DNA of 64,000 nucleotides, taken from NCBI GenBank assembly GCA_954871525.1, contig OX940871.1, positions 24,464,586 to 24,528,585 of the forward strand, read 5' to 3'. Positions 47,438-60,555 of this stretch are shown here, piece by piece. A program made the translations under genes and the position numbers. Source of the DNA: Parietaria judaica. Lineage: Eukaryota; Streptophyta; Magnoliopsida; Rosales; Urticaceae. The notes beneath the pieces were generated by a model. That model worked only from the letters and a program-made list of their open reading frames with translations. It searched no databases and was not told the DNA's origin. The first letter of the stretch is position 1, and every line of letters begins with the position of its first letter.

Positions 47438-47462
47438 GCCTGGCCGGGCCGGGCCGGGCCGG
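47438..47462. repeat. GGCCG-type short tandem repeat
   Basis: About four copies of GGCCG in an otherwise AT-rich region, preceded by GGCCT. Possibly part of a decayed hAT-type element. Confidence 0.6.
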
Positions 47463-48559
47463 AGAATAGAAAATTGGATCATGTCATAGCAATGACCATT
47501 GTGCAACGCTTACATGCAAGCTAATCAAGATTTACTAGGTCAAGTACTAAATGATGCAATTAACGAGCTCTAATGATACTGCTTCTGCTTCACATCATCT
47601 ATATGATATGATATCTAGCTAATTTGTAACACACGAGATGGATTTGAGAGAAGATGCTCTACGTACGTGTAGGATTAGGCATTAGCTATAATATAGTAAG
47701 TATATCACAGGCTTTATTTACAGTCTACACTACACTGCACTACTTGCTAGCATCTATGACAAGTACCAGAAGTTTGCTCACTTATTTTACGTAATATTAA
47801 TATTAGCCTTCTTCGACTATATCAATATCGGAGTGGAGTGAAGCTTATCTTGTTCTTCTTTAATTGGTAAACCTTATCTTGGGTTTTTACAGTAAATCTT
47901 ATACGTAAAAAAATCAATAATAGCGTCATATAAATAAATGGTTTAGCTTTGCTGTTTCTACTTTCTACACATTAAACACTTAAAAAATATATATTATTGA
48001 CGTATAGAAATCTCATCCTTGATGGTCTACTACTACCTTACCATGGATTTAAAGACTATGATTTCATCTACATAATATTAATATATTATTCTATTTCTTA
48101 TCATGTTTTTATTTTTGGGTTCTTTGGATCATGATGGAGTGTAATTAACCATGAAAAGTTTGACAATTTATTACAAATCCCCTTAATCTCATCATGTCAA
48201 GTTCAAAACACAACATTATAACCTCTATTCTATCAACTAAATTAGGAGTAACATAACAAAACTTGTCATAAACAGTTCTCATTTTATTTAATAAAACATA
48301 TGTCTTTTATAAAACTGGGAGTTGACTACTAAAACCAGTGAATTTTTTTTCTCTACCAAACATCAAATTATTTCCTTTCAATGGAGGTGTTATTAGACTT
48401 TAGAACCATGGAATCAATCCTTATCTTTCAATGAGGTGTTGAATTATTTGCTTCTAAAAATCCCAAATATTTCACACATTACATTTTAATCTTTGGATTA
48501 GTGCACCACTACTTCAAAACCAAATTCAATATCAATATATCTTGATAATTCAAATTTTT

Positions 48560-48680
48560 GTTTAAACCGGGAACCGGTACTTCCCGGTTCACGATATTTC
48601 GGAACAGTGAGCCGGAAATGGGAACCAGAACCGTTTTTCCCGATTTTCAGTACTGGTTCCGGTTTTAAACAATATGTCGT
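48560..48680. repeat. CCGGTT/AACCGG inverted-repeat block
   Basis: TTGTTTAAACCGGGAACCGG on the left and CCGGTTTTAAACAA on the right are inverted copies. Between them are further GAACCGG/CCGGTTC words in both orientations. This fits a small foldback element or transposon end. A CT-rich stretch (48755-48850) follows. Confidence 0.65.
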
Positions 48681-50069
48681 TTTTTTTCTTTTCATTTTTC
48701 ATGTTGTTTATGTATTATGTCGTTTTTTCCTACAAAAATGTCGTTTTTTTCTAGGGTTCGTTGTCTCTCCCTCTCGTGTGTGCCTCTATCTTTCCCTCCC
48801 ATTGCCGCTTTTTGCAGTCTCTTTCGCCGTCACTATCTCCCGTCTTCCTCTAAGTTCATGCATAATCATATTTTAAGAGTTGGGATGTTTTATTTTGTTG
48901 TTAATTAGAGTTAAGAGGGTTGATGTAAGAGATCTTTTTGGGTGCTATAATAACATTATAAAATCATTAATATTAACTTAATTAAGCCATCATGGAAGTT
49001 CTGAATTTGAATATCCTAAATAGATTCACTTCATACATGACGTTTTCAATGGCACATGAGTGTAGACTCCTACATATGTGATGTCATCAACTGATTTGAT
49101 TTATGTCGTATTGGCTTGACTTTGTGTCGCAACCATTTATTACGCCTTCAGCTTTCTAGCTGGTTTAATTAAGTATTTTTTTTTAATACAAATTAGGTTA
49201 AACATTTCGAAGGAAATATTAAAATCTAATTGATCACTGTGTAAAAAAAAACATTCAAATCCAACGGCCATAATAAATCATGGTTTGAATGAAAGAAGTA
49301 AGCATCAAATTTACTAAGTCTCTTAATGGCTGATTGTGGTATACTGTCACGTATAAACCCAGCTGTATATGTGTGTATATATATATATACATATATATAT
49401 AATTGTCTATAGTTTTATGACCTAAAATTTTAGTTAGGAAAGCGGTAAGAAAAAATTAATGGTGAGAACCTTCTCGTCTTAATATTTGAAAAAAAAGGTA
49501 CATACTTTCTTTTTTTTTTTTGTAAAAATATACACTCTATTTTTATTAAGAAAAAAATCCAGAATGTACCCTTTAAAAAATCCAAATTCAATGCTACCAT
49601 ACCATCTACTTATTTTGGTATATTTACTACCAAAATAAACCCTTTGATATTTTTGTCAAAAATAAAACTAGAGTATATAAAATGATGAAATTAAAATGAT
49701 GAAAGGGTATAAGATGAAAATAAAAATACACTTGAAAGTTTTTATTTATTTATTTTACTAATAGAGAGTATATTTTTGTGAAAATTGGAAACAAAGTATA
49801 TAAATGCCAAATTCCATGCGTATAATATATAACATCACTTATATTGTATTCAACGTCAGAGAGTCCAAGAAGCAAGAGTTTTTAAATGCTTTTCCTTTGC
49901 TAATTATAATCATACCTCTATATATTTATATAAAATGAGATTCCATTTTCAGGGAAAAGAAGAACATCACATTCTTCATGGACTCTTGAAGTTGAGTAAA
50001 CATTATTTTCAAAGATTGTATGTCTACTTGTTTTTCTTCTTCTTTTGCCACTAATTACAAGTATATATG

Positions 50070-50113
<44 letters not shown>

Positions 50114-50256
50114 GTACTTTGCAAGATATATGGAGATTCTTTTGGCATTACTTCTTATAATTCTGTCTCAACTGTTTGAGACTTTCTTAGCATTCCCATT
50201 CATATTCTAGTACTGCTCAGTCTGCACAGCCACTCTCTCTGTTATATCTGTCTCTG

Positions 50257-50280
50257 CATATACATACATACATACATACA

Positions 50281-50316
<36 letters not shown>

Positions 50317-50318
50317 TA
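50257..50318. repeat. (TACA)n microsatellite
   Basis: About 13 uninterrupted TACA units passing into an AT run. It precedes the small-ORF locus. Confidence 0.95.
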
Positions 50319-50456
50319 TCTCATGAGTTCATTTTTCGAATCTTCCAATTTGTCACACATACATCTGAGTAATAAAGACACGTACATTCTCATACATACG
50401 CCGAATGAAAATTGGCATTATTATTAACTCATCTCTAAATGGCTTTGGTTTGCAGG

Positions 50457-50792
50457 AATTATACTGAAAGCGGGAATTCTATGAGCTAAACCCGTTAGCC
50501 AATTACTCCAGCTTCAGGTAATTTTCTCTTCTCATTTCAGTCTGATTATTAAGTTGGAAAGATCAAAATAGGCTTTATATATATGACATGAAAAGTGAAA
50601 CGAATTATAGAAACTTCAGATTCTTCCTTCACTCGTTAGAGATCATTATTCTCTGTACATACGTAGATGACCAGTGGCCGGAAATGGCTTCCACCGCTAG
50701 CCTTTTGCGGCCGGGAATGTTGTTTGAAAAAACCGTGAGCGAAGAGAGTGAGCTCGTAATTACCAATTCGCGGCCGTGGTCGTGGATGTTAT
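50457..50792 (+). other. Candidate small-peptide or non-coding transcript
   Basis: A GC-richer island in AT-rich DNA, arranged as two exon-like blocks. Block one (about 50457-50517) follows TTTGCAG and ends CTTCAG before GTAATTTTC, so it has splice-like borders. Block two, after a TACGTAG border, holds an ATG at 50685 opening a 36-codon frame to the TGA at 50793-50795, with residues such as ASLLRPGMLFEKT and a C-terminal SRPWSWML. An overlapping frame starting ATGACC at 50669 would give 23 residues. I do not recognise either peptide. It could be a short-peptide gene, a long non-coding RNA or chance. Confidence 0.3.
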
Positions 50793-50899
50793 GATACGAG
50801 TGCCTTTGAGAATAACGCCATTTTCTGTTATCTTGATGCCTAGCTAGAGGAAAACATTCATAATCATAAATCATAATACAAATCTGTGTGTGTATATAT

Positions 50900-53800
50900 G
50901 CTCAAATGCACTGTTGTCTATCTATGCATGAATCTCGAGAGTAGAGGTTGTTTTAAGGTACAAATTAAGACTTATACATATATATATATATATATATATA
51001 TCAATAGGATACTAGTAATACTACCATATATATCAATATTAGTACAAATCATGTTACATGATTATGTTTGATCTTGATATAGCCAAAATCTGCCACCATT
51101 TTTAAAATTTTGAAAAAATATAAAAATTTCGGATCACCATCGATCATCATCACTGCTTCTTCAACACAAGGAAGATTTCCTGATATATATCAATATTATA
51201 CTACAGAAGATGTGTTACATCACCAAAATTATCTTGTTTAGTGAAAACACAAAAATTTGCAAGATAGCTCTGCCTAAAACAACACGTAAACGTAAGCTCG
51301 CCGCGGCTAACTTAGCGTTTTAGACATTTTGGCAAAACGCCGTGCAAACATAATTTTTCCTGGGTGCAATTTAAGTTTGGTCGAGCTGGTCTCGTGTTCG
51401 CGCGACGCATAGTTCAAACCTCCGTGTCATAATTCCTTCATTATTTTTCCTTTTTTTTTTGTTTCTCTGAAACCTCTCATTACTCCTCCTCTCTTCGTCC
51501 CCTTTCTCCTCCGAAACAGGAAACAAGTATTGCCATAGTGAATTTTAAGTGGAAACAGCGTTCCGAGCTGGAACCCGCGTTGTGCATTCGTGTTTTATTG
51601 TGCATTAACTATGCTAAAAAAACTCATGTCCTTAAAATTCATTTTGTGCTTTATTATTCAGATTCATAATGCTCAAAGTCAAGTTCGTTTTCATACAGTA
51701 TTTATGTGTTCTATTATTCATATTCATTATGCTCAAGTTCGTGTTCATGGTGAGTTTTAATTGCTTCTTTATGTTTTATATCTGGTATACAAGGTGAATT
51801 TCAGTTTCATCTTATTATATGTACTAACAAAGTAGGTCAAAAGGTTAAATACATATGGTTGTTCTTATTGAGAGAGCTTGTTAGCTTGACATTTTAGCAA
51901 TCCATTCCTATTAATTTCGATTCGACACTCACACTCGTAAAAGAAGGCTCCGTATCGTAGTAATCGGACTAGAAATACCGGAGAAACAACAGAACACTAT
52001 TTATAAATGTAACTCATGTCACCTATTCATATATATGACAACTAACTCTAACAGTGACCTCAAGAAATGGATTAAGACACTTTTTTAATAGCTAAAATCC
52101 GTAAAAATACTCTTAATGGAAGAAAATAAAACAAATGTCGTGATTACGCGGGTCAAACTTTTCTCTAAATATTAAGCTTATCCTCGAGTTCAAACCCCTT
52201 TTTCCCAATTTTTTCAGTCCCGGCCTTAATTAATTTTCTTGTTACCTTCGTTATTGAGTTCTCCATTCCCCCAACGCATTCAAGCAATCCGTGTAGATCT
52301 TTGCGGTCTCCATGAATGTTGTTGCTGCCTGGCGGCCTGCAGTTGAACTCGAATTTGCTTCAGCCAACACCTGGGTCTACACTGCCATCCCAAACTCCGT
52401 CAATCACCTTCTCCCAACCTACTCGAGAAAATTCAAAAACTATTCCATGCGTAGCACTCAAAATAGAAATTCAACAGAAACAAGAACACAAATAATTGAT
52501 AAATGTCGGTCTCTAATTCGGTAGTTAAACTCGGAAAACTCTCCTAATAATTTTCTGTAGGACATTCCACACTAACCTATCAATCAGCCTTTATATAAGC
52601 TTGGACATTATTATTAAAGCTTCACATGATTAATTTGCTTCAAATACCCCTAATTAGAGAAGGACACAATACCCCTAACTAGCTAACTAACTTACCTGAC
52701 TTAACTGTCTAACTAACTAAACAGCCAACAAAGGAAAGGTGTTAAAAAAACAGTTGCAAGAAATAGTAAATTACACATTTAACTCTCTACTACTAACCAC
52801 ACTCTAAGGAGGGGAAGATATGTAACACAGAGATATGCATTTAGGGAAGATGAACATTACATAGAAACGCATTTAAGTGAAGATTTGTGTATATATACAT
52901 ATATTTTAAAAATAAAAAAGATGTTCTTATTTTCAACAAGTATATTTGAAACTTGTTCCTGATATCAGAACCCTATAATGTTATTTGACTAACACCTAAG
53001 TTATTTTACGTAGAAAATACACCTACTATGGAGATATAAATTAATCTGAGATTTTAAATAGATCAAAACATCTCATTTCTTTAATCACACTGTGGAAATG
53101 TACTGATATTAGTTGAAACATTTCGGTTTTTAAGACATCTGATGGATCCAATGATCTATATTGAAATCAAGTCCTTAGCTTCTAAGACTAGTCATTCATT
53201 ACTGGTTATAATAACATTAAGTGATTAGAATTAAAATCAATGATCACTACTACTAACAACAGAGGTACTATATATAAGTTAATTTTTATGATGTTTAAGT
53301 CAATTCTGTACAGTATGATCAGTACTAACCAATTTAATTATATATATATATAACTCCATATGACTTGACCTGCTAAAAATTAGGGAGCGTTTCGAGCCGC
53401 ACCCGCATGACGCCTAACTTCGAGAGCCCTTAACAATTTAACTTGGGTGTCTGCTTTGCGCGTTTAACGCACTATCGATAGCTACGTGCAGACGGGCTTT
53501 GACCGTCTCGTTGTTTACTTGTGGTACCTACAAAAATATGCGGTTTCAGAGTGTTCTGGAGGTTTTTGTTTTGCACGTTTTCACGTCATTCTGTATTTTT
53601 AGTCATTTGTGTTTGATCTTGTTTCTGCCGTAGGGTTTCAGAGCTTGACTGTAAAAGCCACTGATGTACGACGGCAGATATAATGAACTAGCAATCCTAA
53701 TTCCTTAGTATACCCTGATTCGAGTTCTCGAGCGAGAGCCGAAATTAGTGCCTACACTCTAAAACTCGTGAAGCGTCTTGATTGACATTTGTGCGCGAAT

Positions 53801-54400
53801 CAATATCCTTTGCTGCATTAGAAATGTCCTTTATTAGTTCAATATAATAGCTGTCATAAGAATTGTATGCATTTCCTCTAAATTAGGTCATATAGATATG
53901 TATAATGGAAAATAAAGGGGTAATGAACAATTTTCCTACGATTAATTTGTTTGTTTCCATCATTATGCCGTTGCTTAAAAAGCTTTCTCTGCTACTTTGA
54001 GGCCAAATATTGGGTTAGGATTTTGAACTCAATCTAAGCAAATGTTGATACTCAAATCCACGCTTGAGTAAGGAGAGGACAGTTTTTCTGAGTAAAATTT
54101 ATCATAACCTAACATTAGTGTCCTTGAAGATGACAAGTCTGATGATAGTATTCATTGAATCTGGTTCTTCAGCCAAATCAACATTATATATTTGATTATA
54201 TCTTGTAGAACAGTCCAAAGTCCCAACAGTGTTGTAATCTGGTCCTCCTAGCTAGGGTTCATTGGAGCATAGGAATATACAAGTGCTACTACTGCAAATA
54301 GTCCACTGTTTTTATTTGTGGTCCATTTATAAATGTATAGATACACACACATTTATATATATATATATATATGGCTATATTTGGGTAGAAGTAGGAATAC
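50900..54400. other. Gene-free intergenic sequence
   Basis: Contains an AT run at about 50981-51000 and a GC-richer patch at 51290-51420 ending with a degenerate B-box-like word. A second such word lies near 52190, and the 70-residue frame at 52312-52524 has no recognised motif. No gene supported. Confidence 0.5.
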
Positions 54401-54439
54401 CTAAGAGAGAAAAAACAAAATTAAGATGACAGAAGAACA

Positions 54440-54900
54440 CAAGGGATAAGCAAGCATTGCTCACATTGGTCCAATCCAATCCAATTATTTTCGCGCACCA
54501 ATAATTGGTGAAAGCACCAAACCCTAATCTCAAAAGGGCAATTATTTATAAAAAAAAATAAAAAAATAAATGTAAGTGAGTTTTGAGCAAAGCAAACCTA
54601 ATTGGTGTGTGTGTCCCCCACTTTGAGAAAACAGCTAAGATGTCCCACTTTCCCAATGCTCTGATCTGATCTGATCTGATGAACCCCATTAACTTCAAGT
54701 AGCTAGGGTTTCTCTCTTTGTGATGTGAAAGGTCCACAAACTAGAGATCATGAATCTTCAAACAAACTATCTATAGAAATATGAGCTCCAATAGGGTTGG
54801 GTTGGGTTGTGTTACCGTTGAGAGAGAAATAGAGATCAGCAGCTTTAGGGTTTCACCGTCTCTTTCTTCATAGCCTATCTATAGCTGCCTTTTTTCTCTT
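54440..54900. other. Promoter- or leader-like unique sequence
   Basis: Contains clustered CCAAT words (CCAATCCAATCCAATT at 54471-54486, and CACCAATAATTGGTG, a palindrome, at 54497-54511), a (GATCT)n run at 54661-54680, two AGGGTTT words and a CT-rich edge. This looks like the regulatory or untranslated part of a transcribed unit, but no coding exon or microRNA hairpin was recognised on either strand. Confidence 0.3.
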
Positions 54901-55849
54901 TCCTTTCCTTTTTTTTTTATCGTACGACACTCTCAAATGATAATTTCAAATCTACATTTTTTTAACTGTTGCTCACTCGAGTTATATATATATATATATT
55001 AAATACAGTTCATAACTTCATACTATATAGTATTTTTTTATATATTTTATTATTATTTACAGAAATTGTAAAGAAATCATAGGGTTTTTTTTTCTTCTCA
55101 ATTTTGACCGGTAAGTAGTTACCGGTTTACCGGTTTATCCAAATTCCTGGTAATAAACCATGGTAACTCAAACCCTAGACAGGTAAATATATATTAATGG
55201 TTTCACTTTCATATATGATGCTATTAGGAGGACAAAGAATGATTGACGGATAAGAAGTTATAGCCTGAAAAGTGAGACTACTAAACTCTTTATTTGTGCC
55301 CTAAAATTAAATCAATTGAAATCAATGACCAAAAATCAACTAGTCAAGAACATATTAGATTCTTTGGTAGTAGGTTTTCAGAATTAATTATATTTTTGTT
55401 ATAGGAATTTCTTGTCAAATATAAGGCCTATTAGTCTATTACTACCTTTTTATTTATTTATTTTTGGTGACATAGAGTTCATACATTTATTATGACTATT
55501 GAGATGTACTTTTACTTTTTTATTTTCTTACGGTCAAATTTCGTGATGAGTTGTTTTTTGTTTTTCTTTTTGGAAGCAATGCCAAACTAATTTTAAAGTT
55601 AAACAAAGACAAAAAGGTTTATCACATCTTATCTTACAAGTAAATAATCATATATGTTATTATGTTCTCAAGAATTATACTATAGTTATTACTTTTGTTA
55701 GTCACATTCATGTCTTCATTCGAATTGGTTATTTTAAAGAGTAAATATCTATATACCTCTGAATTTATTGTTTTGTATCATTGACATCTTATATTTTATA
55801 ATGCCCATTTGTGTTATATTATATTTTCGTCTTTTCTTTATAATACTCC

Positions 55850-55888
<39 letters not shown>

Positions 55889-58800
55889 AAGGTCTCTCAC
55901 AATTATTGCCTTTTTTGGCTTATACTTTTAGCTACTGAGAGAACCTTAAGGCTTAAACCTTGTCCTTTTTTATCATACAAATAGTTATTTTTTCTTCAAA
56001 TTTAATTAAAACTCATTATATATAAATAATTAACAGAGAGGGAGAATTTGACTCAGAATGATATTTTGATAAGTTAATAGGATAAAAGTGTAATTATATT
56101 CAAGTGTAAGTATATAAGCTCTTTTATACACAACATAATGTTTTCTTTTTCTTGGCAACTTTATCAAACTTTATACGTGTATAGTCCTGATTATAGGCAT
56201 TATCGGTTTTTCGTCGGTATTCGTTCGGGTTTTTTTCTTTCTAACTGGCAATTTTTATCTTACAATTCGAACATGAATATATTGTTTCCCTGAACTGCTG
56301 AATATTATTTCCCTGGCTATTACAACATACAATACAAGTTATAATTTAATCTCTTTTGCAAAAACTCATATGATCATGTCACTCTCTTATAAGTTATACC
56401 AAAAAAAAAAAGTGATTTAAGAAAAATCTTTAGAGGATTTGATACAAACCCAATTATTATGAAGTGATTGATGACTCTATTCTATTTTCTTTCATCATGT
56501 GCATCATAATTCGTCATATATTACATACTTGACGCTTGACTATAAATTAAAAGTACTATGTTTATAAGCACCACTCGTATGATAGAAAGTTTTGTTTGAC
56601 TTGGTCTTTGCTATCTGACTTGGATATCGTACAATAATCTTTGTAGCTAGATCGCAAGAATAATTTTTTTTTATTTTTTATTTTTATTTTTACAGAGTGA
56701 GTGCTTCCCAAACATTTGGTGGTGCTATGTTCTAATCGTTTACTTTAGATTAAACTACACAAATTACTTAAGATAATAACCTAGCTAGTTATGGGGTCAG
56801 TTTCTACTTTAATATTAAGAAGTACTTACATGTTAGCACGAGTTAAATCATATTAAATGGATACCAGAATCTGAGGTATGACGCGGCAGCTATGTATATT
56901 GCTTTTCAATATCACCGAATTATGATCATAGTTAATTTTCCACATCTAGAGAGACGAATATATAATTGATAGTACATTATTAGTACATATATGATATAAT
57001 TACGTGTGTGCATGCACAGTGAAGTCAATATGCAAAAGGACAAGAGCAAAGCAAATCAATCTATCATCTTCATGAGTGAAGTGAAGTGAAGGCAACCAAC
57101 AACAACAACATATACATTTGCATTTATGATTTCTTCGTACTTTATTTACACCAAAATAGCAATGGGAAAAATATATATATACTAAATTCATGCAACGATG
57201 CACAAGGTCAGCTCTCTCTCTCTCTACGACTCGTTTCACTTTATTTTGTTTGATACTACTCGTACTTGCCATATTATTGTGATGCTATACTATCAATTCC
57301 TATGATGGATTATTATTGTTATGACCATAGGGTTTCATTATTTTTGAGAATTTATTAATTTATTGAGTATTAATAATATTCTCTCAATAGCTTGTCAATA
57401 ATTATTGGTAAATTGTTATCTATAAGCCTATGTGTGTGTTAAGAAACAAAACCCCAAAAAACCCGAGTAATGAATCGAAACTAAATGGACCAAATTCAAT
57501 AAAAATTGTATGTTTGGTAATAAGAGTAAAACGGACCATATTCGTTGTAGAACCGAAACCATTTTCATTACGACAATATGTAGGGTGAGAATTTTTATTG
57601 TGGACCAAAAATTTTTTAAAAAAATCTCAAATAATAAATTATAAATAATTAGCTAGTTTGGTATCACTTTGAACAATGAATAAAAGTTTTCTTTTTTAAA
57701 TTATCCCCGATTATTATAAATCGGTATTCTACATTAGTTGGGTTATTTCAAATAATGAATGTTAAAAATTTTACGTTGAATAACCCGTATATGTTTTAGA
57801 TTAAATTAAATATACATGTTTAAATAAGAAAAATAAAACCGAAAACTGAATTTGTAAACTACATTATTTGTGGATCAAATAAAATCGGTTTTTGTATATT
57901 TAGTGATAATCGGTTCTTGTTTTTCAAAAATCTAAAGATCTAAATATAGGGCAAGAATTTTGAAATTTGAAGACTGATATAAACGGCTTTCACCTATATA
58001 TAATATATGTATATGTATATAAACCCTAATAAACGAAATCACCTGCTCGTTAACTTGTATTCCTATTACTTTACTCTTTTGGCTCATTATTTCGTCGGAC
58101 TAATACGACAAAAAGGTGAGTGTTGGACCACAAAATAAAGACCGATTGTATATTATATTACGGTTTTTTATTTGATACACGATAACTTTGCCATAACCGC
58201 TCTTCCTAAAGCATTTTTTATTTTACTTTCTTTCTTTCTTTCCATTCATTTTGGTAAAGTAGGCATAAAAATTTGCACTAGTCTCACCTTATCTTTTATT
58301 ATTCCACCAAATTATTAGAGGTAAAACTATATAACGATAAGTTGCCGTAGTCTCACAATCCCATTATCATCTAGAAAATATATTTTCAATGTGTAGGAAT
58401 ATATGTCAATGTAAAAACCCTCCCATTTAAAAAAAAAAAAAAAAACCTTATGTTGCTTTGAAAACAAACACAATAGCATCAAATTGTCTAATAAATGCAT
58501 TTGATAATTAGATTAAAGTATGTCATGGTAAAATACTAAAATTATATTCATTAGGACAGATTTGATGTGATTAAAATAATATTAATTCTTCCCTAGAATT
58601 ATGATTATTTTTAGAATCAATTATGTATAATAATTAATTGGAGTAAAAATAAATATGCTATTGTGTTTATGGATTATTGTCCTTCTATCTTTTAAGAGAT
58701 TATTTCAAAGACGCTCTCGTCTTATCAAATACAAATAGGAACATAGCTACTTCTACGTTAGCATATTTAGTGCATTAATTAGGTAGGAATATCTATTTTT

Positions 58801-60555
58801 GATCTATGTATTAATGTTTCTGTTTGGTACAGTGATACATTTTTTTTTGTGAAGAGTACCTAAAAATGTTTTGAAATTTATAATCTCATATTATTTCAAA
58901 TACCATGCGATGTGTACGTAGAATACTATATAATAATTTACAAGCATGTAACGAAAGTTAATAATATTTAAAGTATTATATACTATCAACTTGATATATA
59001 TATATATATTACATATCATAATTAATTGTAAAATCAGTACATAATAATTTACATAACTAATAATAATATAAACTATAAGGGATGTGTGTGTTAATATTAA
59101 GTAGCCCTATTAGTCTTCTTCGCATACAAAGTAATCTCGTAGATGAATCTATTTTTATTCTTGATTTAATCTAGTATCTCTAAAAATGGGTTCAATCTTA
59201 TCCTTGGTTTAAGGGACTAATTAATCAATGTACCATGACTTTGTGGTTTTGAAATTGAAACTAGGATTAATATTAATAACAAAAGTGCAAAAATTTTAAC
59301 GTTAAAAATTAGTCCAGATTATATGATATATAATATTTATGATACTCACTTGAAAAGTATTTGTGCTACCAAAAGTTCGTTTAAATTTATAATTCAAATG
59401 GCGGATTGAATTACATATATAGGTAAGAAAAAGTTTACACACATGTAAATGCACACACATCACATAGAAATAAAAAAATTATCAACATATAACTTAGAAA
59501 AAGTATATACACATATAATGAATTTTCATTCTCTTTAAAACAAATCTCTATCTACAATTTTGGATAAAACTACCCTTATAAATCTCATGATTTCCATGCA
59601 TATCTCTTAGTCTTTCCTCATCACACTCATTCTCTTTCCTCTCTAGAGATATTGAGAGTGATATAACTGAAAAAAGAGATAATGAGAGTGATAAGTGAAA
59701 GAAGAAGATTCTTTGGAAGATATGAAATTAATAAAGGTAATAATTGTTTTTCTATAAGCTCCAACCAATCGAAACAATAATTCTTCTTTGCAATAATAAA
59801 AAAAAAGGTAATAATTGTTAAGTTAATAGTTCATCATTATCTATTACATTCGTGTTTTATATATACATGTGTTTGACATATATATATATATATATGTATA
59901 TATTATAGTTCCAAAGATGTGATAATTATGCTTGCTATTTTCTCATGTGCTTGTGCTTTCTTACGTATTGATGTCTTGGATATACTGCGTAAGCAATATG
60001 CTTCAGAAAATGCTTGTATAAATTAATATTCGAGATGTTTTTGTATGGTTTCAATTTTAACTAAAATTAAATTATTTTTTTATAAATAAATAATTTCGAT
60101 AGCATAGTAAAATTCGCATGTGGTAGGGAGTATACATCATATAACATGAGTTAAGGACTTAGCTAGAAACATGGTTTCATTTCATTGAGGAGGAGTAGAT
60201 AGTGGATCACTCTCAAGTGTCCATTCATGAGACACACTTATTCAAAGATAAGCTAATATTGATAATAATCCATATCATTTCAATTTCATTCAAGACATGT
60301 TTTACAGAAGTGACCCTTCAAGTATTTTTCCAAACTATTAATTATTAATAGCATTAGGGTCTCTCCTCATGCAGAGAAATCTGTTACTAGAATGAAAACC
60401 TAATTAACGAGTTTGATTGCAGTCAAATTTTTACATTAATCCCACATAAGAAATTAACTAATCATGAAGAAATTAACACACTTAGATAATATATATATAT
60501 ATATATATAGTTTTCTTTGTCTCAGACCTGATCATCATCATCATCATTTAGTCTC
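54900..60555. other. AT-rich intergenic DNA, downstream of TCP
   Basis: Long AT and poly-A/T tracts (for example 55856-55885, 58428-58446 and 60490-60508), short CAA and CT runs near 57095 and 57215, and no frame with recognisable protein character. The last 100 bases or so would hold the 3' UTR of the minus-strand TCP gene. Confidence 0.55.

Larger units (their letters stand above)
46303..50400. other. TAF2 3' flank and gene-free intergenic DNA
   Basis: The T-rich sequence right after the stop is the likely TAF2 3' UTR. Beyond it I see only repeat scraps: a GGGGCGGCAATCTCGGC block at about 46453, reminiscent of the ends of plant hAT elements; a GGCCGGGCC tandem run at about 47438-47462; a palindromic AACCGG/CCGGTT-rich block at 48565-48675; and (TACA)n at 50257-50310 next to (AT)n. 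No protein gene supported. Confidence 0.5.

Noticed and set aside
48498..48695. Minus-strand 65-residue protein
   Set aside because: The frame lies wholly within an inverted CCGGTT/AACCGG repeat block and has no domain.
50745..50764. Sequence resembling mature miR156 (17 of 20 positions)
   Set aside because: The match falls in the small ORF, three positions differ including two in the 5' part, and no complementary arm lies nearby to form a precursor hairpin.
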